DNA of 7,696 nucleotides from Deltaproteobacteria bacterium (GCA_021780585.1 JAJXYM010000246.1:1-7696); one strand, 5' to 3'. Counted from the stretch's first letter, positions 1-5,978 are shown. Notes: generated by a model from the sequence alone, not told the origin. Program-made: numbers and translations.

Positions 1-116
1 CCGAAGGCTTGAATCAGCTTGGTTCCGGCCATCTCCGCGTGCGCAACCCCCGCGCCGAGCGCGAATAAGGCGGCGACCAGCCCGCCGGAAAATTTGAACC
101 ACCGTGAGTTCTTCAT
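1..116 (-). CDS. N-terminus of an exported protein (partial)
   Basis: Reading leftwards from an ATG at 116, the first 38 codons of a gene that continues beyond the window are visible. They begin MKNSRWFKFSGG, followed by a hydrophobic core (LVAALFALGAG) and a typical AHA-E signal peptidase I site after about residue 26. This is a classical Sec signal peptide, so the protein is probably periplasmic or secreted. A strong purine-rich ribosome binding site (GGGAGGGG) lies 8 bases upstream and supports the start. Too little of the mature protein is present (EMAGTKLIQAF) to name a family. A periplasmic binding protein or a secreted enzyme are both possible. A terminator and over 400 bases separate it from the cox operon on the same strand, so it is likely a separate transcript. 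Confidence 0.75.
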   Translation of the reverse strand, partial: MKNSRWFKFSGGLVAALFALGAGVAHAEMAGTKLIQAF

Positions 117-492
117 GAGTTTTTCCCCTCCCGAGGATGAAAATAACCGCTATGTTCGACTTCTCTAGTCAATGATGGCCGTTAATTCAAGAGGTCATCT
201 ATAAGGTTAATAATTTTATCAATTCGGTGAGATTTTGGTCTTAAAAGCGAAACGTACTCGTCAAATAGCTGCAAGTCCCAAAATTTTAGCGGAACAGACT
301 AATAGGGCTATTTTCAGATGAATTGATCGCTCTGACGCTTATATGTGACATCGGTGATCGACCGCATGTCTTGAGGCGGTCTGTCGTGATTATCGGACGC
401 GGGCCGGGCGAGGGTCAGGCGGTCGAGTCCACGCCCAAAAATTGCCAAAGATCGACCGGCGGTCGAATACGTTCTTTTGGAGTGGAAAGGAA
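117..492. other. Intergenic region, AT-rich on the left, repeat-bearing on the right
   Basis: No credible gene lies here. The open frame that starts at 323 overlaps coxG antisense and has no coding character. Positions of about 120-330 are clearly AT-rich (runs such as ggttaataattttatc) against GC-rich surroundings, as expected for a promoter region of the exported-protein gene transcribed leftwards. On the minus strand a weak -35/-10 pair, TTGAAT with a 17-base spacer and TAGAGA, lies roughly 55-85 bases before that gene's ATG. The match is too poor to annotate as a promoter. Positions 350-470 return to high GC and carry the inverted heptamer copies listed separately. Confidence 0.6.
358..466. 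repeat. Four copies of heptamer TCGACCG/CGGTCGA in alternating orientation
   Basis: TCGACCG occurs at 358-364 and 452-458, and its reverse complement CGGTCGA at 420-426 and 460-466. The last two copies form a 15-base near-perfect palindrome with a single central G. The first two extend to 8 bp of complementarity (TCGACCGC at 358-365 with GCGGTCGA at 419-426). Such clustered inverted sites can be operators for a dimeric regulator or stems of a structured RNA. Neither is proven here, and GC-rich DNA makes short repeats likelier by chance. The cluster lies upstream of the exported-protein gene, which is its most likely target. Confidence 0.4.
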
Positions 493-525
493 AACGCGCC
501 GCAACTATTACCGTTGCGGCGCGTT
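493..525 (-). terminator. Rho-independent terminator of the cox operon
   Basis: A perfect 13-bp inverted repeat (AACGCGCCGCAAC and GTTGCGGCGCGTT) encloses a 7-base loop. On the minus strand the stem is followed by TTTTCCTTTCC, an interrupted U tract. It begins 28 bases past the coxG stop codon, exactly where a terminator for the leftward operon would be expected. The U tract is imperfect but the stem is very stable. On the plus strand the stem is followed only by GATTAGTC, so the leftward direction is favoured. Confidence 0.8.
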
Positions 526-553
526 GATTAGTCGCTATGGAGAGCGGGGCGCA

Positions 554-1093
554 TCAGTTGGCGCGTTTGAAGAACGATCGGATCAGATACAGCAACTGGC
601 GCCACAAATTGATGAAGAAGCCCTGGCGCGCAACCTCGCCGGCGGCTTCGGCCTTGAGTTCCGCTTCCGCCGCCGAGAAAAACTGGCCCATCAGCATATT
701 CGCGGCGCTGTCGATTAGCCGTTGGCCGACCTGCATCAGCGGACCGCCGAGCTGAACGTCGCCAGAATATTTCACCACGGTCTGGTTCGGATCGCCGTCG
801 CGCGGGGCCAGATCCAGAACGCCCGTACCGCGCATGAAGCCCTGCTTGCCCTTGCCGTCGACGATCATCTTGTAATGTTCGGGCGGGCGGATGTCGTCGA
901 GCTTGAGTTTGCCGGCGTAGCTGCCCTTGACGGCGGCGATACCGACGTTGATCGTGCCGGAAAATTCGTCGGGCGCGAGCTTTTCCAGCTTTTCGCATCC
1001 GGGGATTAGCCGGGCCAGGCGATCGGGATCGTTAAAGAGGTCCCACACGCGCCGGCGCGGCGCGGGCATGGTGCGTTCGCCGGTGATTTTCAT
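554..1093 (-). CDS. coxG: CoxG-like carbon monoxide dehydrogenase subunit G (SRPBCC family)
   Basis: The 179-residue protein begins MKITGERTMPAPRRRVWDLF and continues with NDPDRLARLIPGCEKLE, the recognisable N-terminus of the CoxG (PF06240) branch of the SRPBCC/START-like ligand-binding fold. Other hallmarks are GTINVGIAAVKGSYAGKL (about residues 46-63) and the terminal helix around AANMLMGQFFSAAEAEL (130-146). After the fold comes a hydrophobic, amphipathic tail (residues 158-176, with GFFINLW and LLYLIRSFF) ending in basic residues, which looks like a membrane anchor. In characterised CO-oxidisers, CoxG recruits CO dehydrogenase to the membrane and has been linked to quinone delivery. A similar role in linking this enzyme to the respiratory chain is inferred. 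It is the last gene of the operon. An in-frame TAA lies 30 bases upstream with no other start between, so ATG 1093 is the first possible start. No Shine-Dalgarno is visible, and translation is probably coupled to upstream reading. Confidence 0.9.
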   Translation of the reverse strand: MKITGERTMPAPRRRVWDLFNDPDRLARLIPGCEKLEKLAPDEFSGTINVGIAAVKGSYAGKLKLDDIRPPEHYKMIVDGKGKQGFMRGTGVLDLAPRDGDPNQTVVKYSGDVQLGGPLMQVGQRLIDSAANMLMGQFFSAAEAELKAEAAGEVARQGFFINLWRQLLYLIRSFFKRAN

Positions 1094-1152
1094 CGCGTGA
1101 GCCCGGCGATCGGCATGGCGTGGTTACGGGTCATAGATCGAGCGGTCCTCAT
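1090..1152 (-). other. 20-codon mini-ORF bridging the coxM stop and coxG start
   Basis: The 58-base gap between coxM and coxG is spanned by a short frame encoding MRTARSMTRNHAMPIAGLTR. Its ATG overlaps the coxM stop (TGATG), and its own TGA overlaps the coxG start (ATGA). Neither coxM's end nor this frame shows a Shine-Dalgarno before the next start. A ribosome terminating at coxM could therefore re-initiate, read the mini-ORF and be delivered to the coxG start. The peptide itself is not recognisable and may have no function. The double overlap is seen directly; that it is translated is inference, and it could be coincidental. Confidence 0.3.
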
Positions 1153-2021
1153 CAGGCTTTGGCGCGTGCGACGGCGGCCTGAATCGCGCGTCGCACGTAT
1201 ACGCGGGCGAGTTCGGCGCGATAGTCGGCCGAGGCGTGAATATCGGCGAGCGCGTCGATTCCGTCGGCGCTCTTCGCGGCGGCGGCCGTGATTGTCGCGG
1301 CGTCGGCGGCTTTGCCGGCGAGCGCGGCTTCGACCGCATTGGCGCGAAACGCTTTGGGGCCGAGACCGGTTACGGCGACGCGCACGGTGGCGAATTTGCC
1401 GTTTCGATCGAGCGTCACGATCGCGGCCGCACCGACCATCGCGAACCCGGACGCCGGATGCGGATGCTTGAGATAGGCGTAGCCGGTTCCAGACGGAATC
1501 GGCGCGCAACTCACCTGCGTGAGTAGTTCGCCGGGCTGAACCGCCGTGGTCATCAGGTCGAGGAAGAAATCGGCGGCCTTGACCGTGCGCGAGCCGCCCT
1601 CGTGGTCGAGCCTGATTTCGGCTTCGAGGGCGAGCGCCGCGGCGGGATAATCGGCGGCCGGGTCGGCGTGCGTCAGGCTGCCGCCGATCGTGCCGCGATT
1701 CCGCACCTGCACGTCGCCGATCGCGGCGGCGGCCTCGGCCAGCAGGCCGAGCTTCGCGCGGACGAGGCTGGAGTTGGCGACGGTATCGTGGGTGGCGGCG
1801 GCGCCAATCGCGATTTTGCCGTTGCTCTCGCCGATCGCGCACAGTTCGGCGATTTTCGTCACATCGATCAGATGGGCCGGTTGCGCCAGCCTGAGCTTCA
1901 TCATCGGGATCAGGCTATGGCCGCCGCCGAGCAGTTTGGCGTCGTCGCCGAACTGTTTGAGCAGGTCGAGCGCGTCTTTGATCGACGTGGCGCGATGATA
2001 TTCGAATTGGCCTGGGAACAT
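1152..2021 (-). CDS. coxM: FAD-binding medium subunit of a CoxSLM-type molybdenum hydroxylase
   Basis: The 289-residue product matches the FAD-binding subunit of aerobic CO dehydrogenase and related hydroxylases in length (about 285-290) and in motifs. MFPGQFEYHRA opens the molybdopterin-dehydrogenase FAD domain (PF00941). The two flavin-binding loops are present: GGGHSLIP (32-39) and TIGGSLTHADPAAD (111-124). From about residue 179 (GYAYLKHPHPASGFAMVGAAA) the C-terminal CO_deh_flav_C domain follows. The subunit takes electrons from the CoxS iron-sulfur clusters through FAD to the external acceptor, often quinone or another carrier. The gene starts only 4 bases after the coxL stop (TAA ACAA ATG), with a weak AAGG ahead of it, so translation is likely coupled to coxL. 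Family assignment is firm. The electron acceptor is not determined. Confidence 0.95.
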   Translation of the reverse strand: MFPGQFEYHRATSIKDALDLLKQFGDDAKLLGGGHSLIPMMKLRLAQPAHLIDVTKIAELCAIGESNGKIAIGAAATHDTVANSSLVRAKLGLLAEAAAAIGDVQVRNRGTIGGSLTHADPAADYPAAALALEAEIRLDHEGGSRTVKAADFFLDLMTTAVQPGELLTQVSCAPIPSGTGYAYLKHPHPASGFAMVGAAAIVTLDRNGKFATVRVAVTGLGPKAFRANAVEAALAGKAADAATITAAAAKSADGIDALADIHASADYRAELARVYVRRAIQAAVARAKA

Positions 2022-2025
2022 TTGT

Positions 2026-4359
2026 TTACGCCTTTTTTGCGTCCTTGAACGCGCGCCAGAGTTTTTCCGGACGCAGTGGCATGTCGATATGGCGGACGCC
2101 GAGCGGCTTGAGCGCGTCCATCACGGCGTTGACCATGCAGGGCGTCGAGCCGATCGTGCCGGCCTCGCCGACGCCCTTCACGCCCATCGGATTGAGCGGC
2201 GACGGCGTGACGGTATGCGCCAGCTCGTAATGCGGCAGCATCTGCGCGCGCGGCGCCGCATAGTCCATCAGCGTGGCGGTGACCAACTGGCCGTTTTCGT
2301 CGTAGACGACCTCTTCATACAGCGCCTGCGCGATCCCCTGCGCGATTCCGCCGTGAACCTGGCCGGCGACCAGCAGCGGACTGATGATATTGCCGCAATC
2401 GTCGACCGCGACGTAGCGCAGGAACTTGACCACCCCGGTCTCGGGATCGACTTCGACCACGGCGACATGCGTGCCGAACGGAAAGGTGCATCCGCTCGGC
2501 TCGAAGACGCTGGTGGCGTCGAGGCCGGGTTCCATCCCCGGGATCGGCATTTTCCATCCGTAGGCGGCGTCAACCACCGCTTGCAGCGGAATCGCCTTGG
2601 TGGTGTCGCTTTGCAGCGCGACGGTGCGATTGGTGAACGTCAACTGATCGGGCGGCGCCTCCATCATGGTCGAGGCGATCTTCTTGAGCTTATCCTGCAG
2701 CTTGCCGACCGACATCATCAGGGCCGTGCCGCCGACCGAGAGTCCGCGGCTGCCGAACGTGCCGACGCCATACTGGACGATCGCGGTGTCGCCATGGACG
2801 ACGGTCACGTCGTCGATATCGACGCCGAAGGCGTCCGCCGCCATCTGGGCGAAGGTCGTCTCCTGGCCCTGGCCATGCGGCGAGATGCCGGTGAGGACGG
2901 TGACGCGGCTGTCCGGCTCCATCCGCACCGTCGCGCTTTCCCATCCGGGGACTTTCGGCGGCAGCATCACGGACGGTCCGATGCCGCAGATTTCGACGTA
3001 CGAGGCGACGCCGATTCCGATATAGCGGCCGTGCTTGAGCGCTTCGGCCTGTTCGGCGCGCGCCTTCGGATAATCGACGATTTCGAGCGCCTTGGTCAGG
3101 GCCGCGTCGTAATCGCCCGAGTCATAGACCAGGCCGGCGCAGGTGACGTAGGGAAACGCCTCCTTCGGGATGAAATTGCGCCGGCGCACGGCGACCGGAT
3201 CGAGACCGAGTTCGGCCGCGACCATATCCATGGTGCGCTCGGCGATATAGGCCGCCTCGGGCCGTCCCGCGCCGCGATAGGCGTCGGTCGCCATCTTGTT
3301 GGTGAAGACCATCACCTGCTCGAAGGACATCGCCGGAATTTTGTAGCATCCGGTCATCATCAGGCCGGAAAAGCCGGGAATCGCGGGCGTCAGCAATTGC
3401 AGATAGGCGCCCATGTCGCAGATGAATTTGGCCTTGATCGCCAGCACCGTGCCGTCGTTCTTGACCGGCACTTCGAGATAGGTGATCTGGTCGCGGCCGT
3501 GGGTGGTGGTGGCGAGATTTTCGCGCCGGCGCTCGATCCATTTGACCGGCTGGCCGAGCATCCGCGAAAGATGCGCGATCAGCGCCTCTTCGCGATAGAA
3601 ATTGAGCTTGGCGCCGAAGCCGCCGCCGACCTCCGGCGCGATCACGCGGACGCGATTCTCGGGCAGGCTCAGCACCGCCGCCAGCGCCGATCGCAGCAGA
3701 TGCGGAATCTGCGTCGAGGTCCATACGGTGAGCTGGCCGTTCGCCTGATGCCATTGCGCGAGCACGCCGCGCGGCTCCATCGGCACGGGCGCGAGCCGCT
3801 GATTCTTGATCCGGAACTTGACCACGCGATCGGCCTTGGCCATCGCCTCGTCCACGGCGGGATTCGGAATCAGCGCGCGGGTGACGAGATTGTTGCCGAA
3901 CTCCTCGTGCAGGATCGGCGCGTCGTCGGCCAGCGCCTGCTCGGGATCGCTCACGGCGTTGAGCGGATCGTAATCGACTTCGATCAGATCGGCCGCGTCC
4001 TGCGCCTTGTAGGCGTCGGTCGCGACCACGACGGCGACCGATTCGCCGACGAAGCGCACCTTGCCCTGGGCGAGCAGCGGATGGAACGGGATATGTTCGG
4101 CCGGGGCGACGCAGGGGATGCCGCCGACCTTGCCCTTGAGTTCCTCGCCGGTGAGCACGGCGACCACGCCGGGCGCGGAACGCGCCGCGGCGGCGTCGAT
4201 GGAATTGATTCGCGCATGCGGATGCGGGCTGCGCAACACCACGGCCGAAAGCGTGCCCGGCAGGCGCACGTCATCGACGTAGGTTGCGGTTCCCGAGATC
4301 AGCCGCGGGTCTTCGCGCCGCTTGATACGCGCGCCGACGAATTTCGGTACGACCGCCAT
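2026..4359 (-). CDS. coxL: Form II CoxL-type molybdopterin catalytic subunit
   Basis: This is the large catalytic subunit, 777 residues from ATG 4359. It opens with PKFVGARIKRREDPRLISG and an aldehyde oxidase/xanthine dehydrogenase a/b hammerhead domain (to about residue 140), followed by the molybdopterin-binding domains. Visible cofactor motifs are EVGGGFGAK (243-251), HGQGQETTFAQ (495-505) and GVGEAGTIGS (730-739), which carries the glutamate (E732) that acts as the base in this superfamily. The active-site loop reads AYRGAGR (360-366; bases 3262-3282). This is the form II signature. Form I CO dehydrogenase has AYRCSFR, whose cysteine holds copper, so the copper ligand is absent here. The substrate is therefore uncertain: CO, an aldehyde or a heteroaromatic are possible. 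An in-frame ATG at 4374 would add MKENT, but AAGGAG sits between the two ATGs, 6 bases before 4359, so 4359 is preferred. Confidence 0.93.
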   Translation of the reverse strand: MAVVPKFVGARIKRREDPRLISGTATYVDDVRLPGTLSAVVLRSPHPHARINSIDAAAARSAPGVVAVLTGEELKGKVGGIPCVAPAEHIPFHPLLAQGKVRFVGESVAVVVATDAYKAQDAADLIEVDYDPLNAVSDPEQALADDAPILHEEFGNNLVTRALIPNPAVDEAMAKADRVVKFRIKNQRLAPVPMEPRGVLAQWHQANGQLTVWTSTQIPHLLRSALAAVLSLPENRVRVIAPEVGGGFGAKLNFYREEALIAHLSRMLGQPVKWIERRRENLATTTHGRDQITYLEVPVKNDGTVLAIKAKFICDMGAYLQLLTPAIPGFSGLMMTGCYKIPAMSFEQVMVFTNKMATDAYRGAGRPEAAYIAERTMDMVAAELGLDPVAVRRRNFIPKEAFPYVTCAGLVYDSGDYDAALTKALEIVDYPKARAEQAEALKHGRYIGIGVASYVEICGIGPSVMLPPKVPGWESATVRMEPDSRVTVLTGISPHGQGQETTFAQMAADAFGVDIDDVTVVHGDTAIVQYGVGTFGSRGLSVGGTALMMSVGKLQDKLKKIASTMMEAPPDQLTFTNRTVALQSDTTKAIPLQAVVDAAYGWKMPIPGMEPGLDATSVFEPSGCTFPFGTHVAVVEVDPETGVVKFLRYVAVDDCGNIISPLLVAGQVHGGIAQGIAQALYEEVVYDENGQLVTATLMDYAAPRAQMLPHYELAHTVTPSPLNPMGVKGVGEAGTIGSTPCMVNAVMDALKPLGVRHIDMPLRPEKLWRAFKDAKKA

Positions 4360-4365
4360 CGTATT

Positions 4366-4371
4366 CTCCTT
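4366..4371 (-). promoter_or_regulatory. Ribosome binding site that decides the coxL start
   Basis: AAGGAG on the minus strand is followed by AATACG and then ATG at 4359, an ideal spacing of 6. The earlier in-frame ATG (4372-4374) directly abuts this sequence and has only GCCGGCCGA before it, so it is unlikely to be used. Confidence 0.85.
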
Positions 4372-4386
4372 CATTCGGCCGGCGGC

Positions 4387-4863
4387 TCAGCGCCCGGCCG
4401 CGGCGCGCATCTTTTCCGCCGCGTATTGGACCGCCTTGATAATGTGCTGGTAGCCGGTGCAGCGGCACAGGTTGCCCTCGAGGGCGTGGCGGATTTCGTC
4501 TTCGCTGGGATTCGTGGTGCGGCTCAGCAGGTCGACCGCGGCCATCATCATGCCGGGCGTGCAGTAGCCGCATTGCAGGCCATGCTCCTCCCAGAAGCCC
4601 TCCTGAATCGGATGCAGCCCGCCGTCCTTGGCGAGACCCTCGACGGTGGTGACGCTGGCGCCGTCGGCCTGCGCCGCCAGCACGGTGCAGGACTTGACGG
4701 CCTTGCCGTCGAGCAGGACCGTGCAGGCTCCGCACAGGGTGGTTTCACAGCCGACGTGGGTGCCGGTCAGGCCGGCGACGTCGCGCAGGTAATGAACCAG
4801 CAGCAGGCGAGGTTCGATCTCGTCGCCGCGCGGATGACCGTTGATCGTAAGGTTAACGCGCAT
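4387..4863 (-). CDS. coxS: [2Fe-2S] small subunit of a CoxSLM-type molybdenum hydroxylase
   Basis: The 158-residue protein carries both iron-sulfur clusters of the family. C39, C44, C47 and C59 (GCETTLCGAC) form the plant-ferredoxin-type N-terminal cluster. C98, C101, C133 and C135 (QCGYCTPGM and NLCRCTGY) form the helical C-terminal cluster next to the molybdopterin. All eight cysteines are present, and the length is normal for CoxS (about 155-170). It passes electrons from the molybdenum site in CoxL to FAD in CoxM. The open frame extends upstream to 5037, but ATG 4863 (MRVNLTINGHPR) matches the family start and has GGGAG at 4872-4876, 8 bases before it. The stop is 27 bases before the coxL start. 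It is the first gene of the S-L-M-G operon, the order typical of form II clusters. Confidence 0.95.
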   Translation of the reverse strand: MRVNLTINGHPRGDEIEPRLLLVHYLRDVAGLTGTHVGCETTLCGACTVLLDGKAVKSCTVLAAQADGASVTTVEGLAKDGGLHPIQEGFWEEHGLQCGYCTPGMMMAAVDLLSRTTNPSEDEIRHALEGNLCRCTGYQHIIKAVQYAAEKMRAAAGR

Positions 4864-4894
4864 GGAATTGGCTCCCGTCCGAATCGGATGATTT

Positions 4895-4910
4895 AGCAAA
4901 TCGCGCGCCC
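4895..4910 (-). promoter_or_regulatory. Candidate sigma-54 (-24/-12) promoter of the cox operon
   Basis: The minus strand reads GGGCGCGCGATTTGCT. Compared with the sigma-54 consensus TGGCACG-N4-TTGCW, 10 of 12 defined positions agree, including the key GG and GC with the required 10-base spacing. Transcription would begin near 4884, leaving a leader of about 21 bases that contains the coxS ribosome binding site at 4872-4876. No convincing sigma-70 -35/-10 pair was seen in 4864-5080. The region is GC-rich, which raises the chance of a spurious match, and no activator site was identified. Confidence 0.3.
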
Positions 4911-5072
4911 CCCCGCCATTGGGAAAATACGCGCTCGCGTCGCAACATTGACTTGCAGGATGCGTTTCGGCGAGAACCTTGCGCGAAACCGAATCACTGG
5001 GTATGGGCTCCCGCTCACCTCGCCTGACCGACGCCATTGTCTTGCATCGAAAAATTGACCGATGGAGATTAT

Positions 5073-5086
5073 TGACATAAATGTCA
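5073..5086. promoter_or_regulatory. Palindrome over the toxin start codon, candidate operator
   Basis: TGACAT-AA-ATGTCA is a perfect 6-bp inverted repeat whose right arm begins with the ATG at 5081. Autoregulated toxin-antitoxin modules are commonly repressed by their helix-turn-helix antitoxin binding palindromes at the promoter or start. The downstream gene encodes such a protein. Binding is inferred from position and symmetry only. TTGACA at 5072-5077 also resembles a -35 box, but no -10 follows at a suitable distance. Confidence 0.4.
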
Positions 5087-5608
5087 CTATTGGACGAGGT
5101 CGCGGATTGGTGCGCGAGGGGCCGGCTCTTCGTGCTCGAGCCGTATGTATCCGGTCAACTGATCCGGCGCACGATTGTGCTTTCCGCCGAATTGCATCTC
5201 TTGATTTATGAACCGTGGGACGGCCCTTCGTGGGAATATCGATGCCGGAGCCTCTGGGCGTACCTGGACGCTTTCATCCTCGGTGTTTCAGTCACGGTCG
5301 CGAAACGACCCTTCCTGGCCAAGAAGGCATATTTTGCTCAATTGCATCCCGCAAGCGAAGAAGTATGGGAAATTCGAAGCCGGAATCCGCGGCCCAGCTT
5401 AAGGATATTTGGCCGGTTTGCAGCGACCGATGTATTCGTGGCGCTCACCTGGTCCAAGCGAGCGGTTTTGGGCGCAGCAAAATCGCGAGAATGGAGGGAT
5501 GCACGTGAACGATGCAAATCCGAGTGGCGCAGACTTTTTCCGGCGTTTGAGCCGCATTCAGGCGAAAGCCTCGGCGACCACATCTCGACGGGAGCAGTTC
5601 TCGTTTGA
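5081..5608 (+). CDS. RelE/HigB-like toxin candidate
   Basis: The predicted protein has 175 residues. Its C-terminal part (about 92-155) has the pattern of RelE/HigB or phage Gp49-like mRNA interferases: EEVWEIRS at 93-100 and SLRIFGRFAATDVFVALTW at 106-124, predicted as beta strands, then a basic helical stretch (SREWRDARERCKSEWRRLFP). An N-terminal extension of about 85 residues (with LDAFILGVSVTVAKRPF at 62-78) is longer than in minimal RelE toxins. By family knowledge such proteins cleave mRNA at the ribosome and are neutralised by a partner. Here the partner would be the overlapping helix-turn-helix gene. Catalytic residues cannot be assigned with certainty. A GGAG lies 13 bases before ATG 5081, which is rather far, so the start is less certain than the family. 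Confidence 0.7.
   Translation: MSLLDEVADWCARGRLFVLEPYVSGQLIRRTIVLSAELHLLIYEPWDGPSWEYRCRSLWAYLDAFILGVSVTVAKRPFLAKKAYFAQLHPASEEVWEIRSRNPRPSLRIFGRFAATDVFVALTWSKRAVLGAAKSREWRDARERCKSEWRRLFPAFEPHSGESLGDHISTGAVLV
5493..5497 (+). promoter_or_regulatory. Ribosome binding site selecting a GTG start for the antitoxin gene
   Basis: GGAGG lies 7 bases before GTG 5505. The in-frame ATG at 5499 is only 1 base away from it, too close to be used. The site sits inside the toxin coding frame. Confidence 0.7.
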
Positions 5609-5978
5609 GGACTTCAAAGGCAGGACAATACCGCTCGCTATCATGGGTTACTTTCGTGGGCGACTACAGAATCGCCTTTATGATCTTGTCGTTCGCGAAT
5701 TTCTTAAGCAGGAAGCCGAAGGCAGGCTTACCAAAGCCGAAGTGGCGCGGCGGATCGGGCGGCGTCCCGAAGTTATCAGCCGATGGCTCGGTGCGCCCGG
5801 CAACTGGACGCTCGATACCGTTAGCGACCTGATGCTCGCGATGGGCGCCGAGCTTGAGTTCTCAGTCGTGGCTCTGCCTGACGCCCGAACGAAGCGTTCG
5901 CCAACTCGCCGGAGAAAGCGGCCAACGCATCCGTCGTCGTCCCTGGAAGTCCATCCGGCGCGGATGGAGGCCAAATAA
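5505..5978 (+). CDS. Xre-type helix-turn-helix antitoxin candidate
   Basis: From GTG 5505 the protein has 157 residues. A helical N-terminal part (about 8-70, including IPLAIMGYFRGRLQNRLYDL) is followed by an Xre/Cro-like helix-turn-helix at about 75-117 (LTKAEVARRIGRRPEVISRW, then the helix after GNWTL). The motif R-x-P-E-x-I-S-R-W is typical of the recognition helix. The tail (127-143, KRSPTRRRKRP) is strongly basic. Its place directly after a RelE-like gene suggests the antitoxin and autoregulator of a HigBA-like module. The gene overlaps the toxin by 104 bases in another frame. An alternative ATG at 5643 would avoid the overlap but has no good ribosome binding site and would remove 46 residues. 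Bases 5641-5700 are 28/60 G+C, lower than the cox genes. Confidence 0.75.
   Translation: MNDANPSGADFFRRLSRIQAKASATTSRREQFSFEDFKGRTIPLAIMGYFRGRLQNRLYDLVVREFLKQEAEGRLTKAEVARRIGRRPEVISRWLGAPGNWTLDTVSDLMLAMGAELEFSVVALPDARTKRSPTRRRKRPTHPSSSLEVHPARMEAK

Noticed and set aside
323..718. A 131-codon plus-strand frame in the intergenic region running antisense into coxG
   Set aside because: There is no ribosome binding site or family match. It reads through the terminator hairpin and overlaps coxG.
1090..1842. A 250-codon minus-strand frame inside coxM
   Set aside because: The translation is mostly arginine-rich low-complexity sequence and overlaps coxM in another frame. Only its last 20 codons, in the coxM-coxG gap, were kept as a separate observation.
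2089..4896. A 935-codon open frame on the plus strand, opposite coxL and coxS
   Set aside because: The minus-strand genes are unmistakable, and the opposite frame is stop-free because of GC-rich codon bias. Its translation is rich in R, H, D and G with no recognisable domain, and it crosses gene boundaries.
4949..4977. Sigma-70 promoter for the toxin gene (TTGACT with a 17-base spacer)
   Set aside because: The hexamer at the -10 position (CGAGAA) does not resemble TATAAT, and the distance to the gene is over 100 bases.
4864..5037. N-terminal extension of CoxS up to an ATG at 5037
   Set aside because: The extra 58 residues do not resemble CoxS. The internal ATG 4863 has a good ribosome binding site and matches the family N-terminus, and the extension would bury the promoter region.
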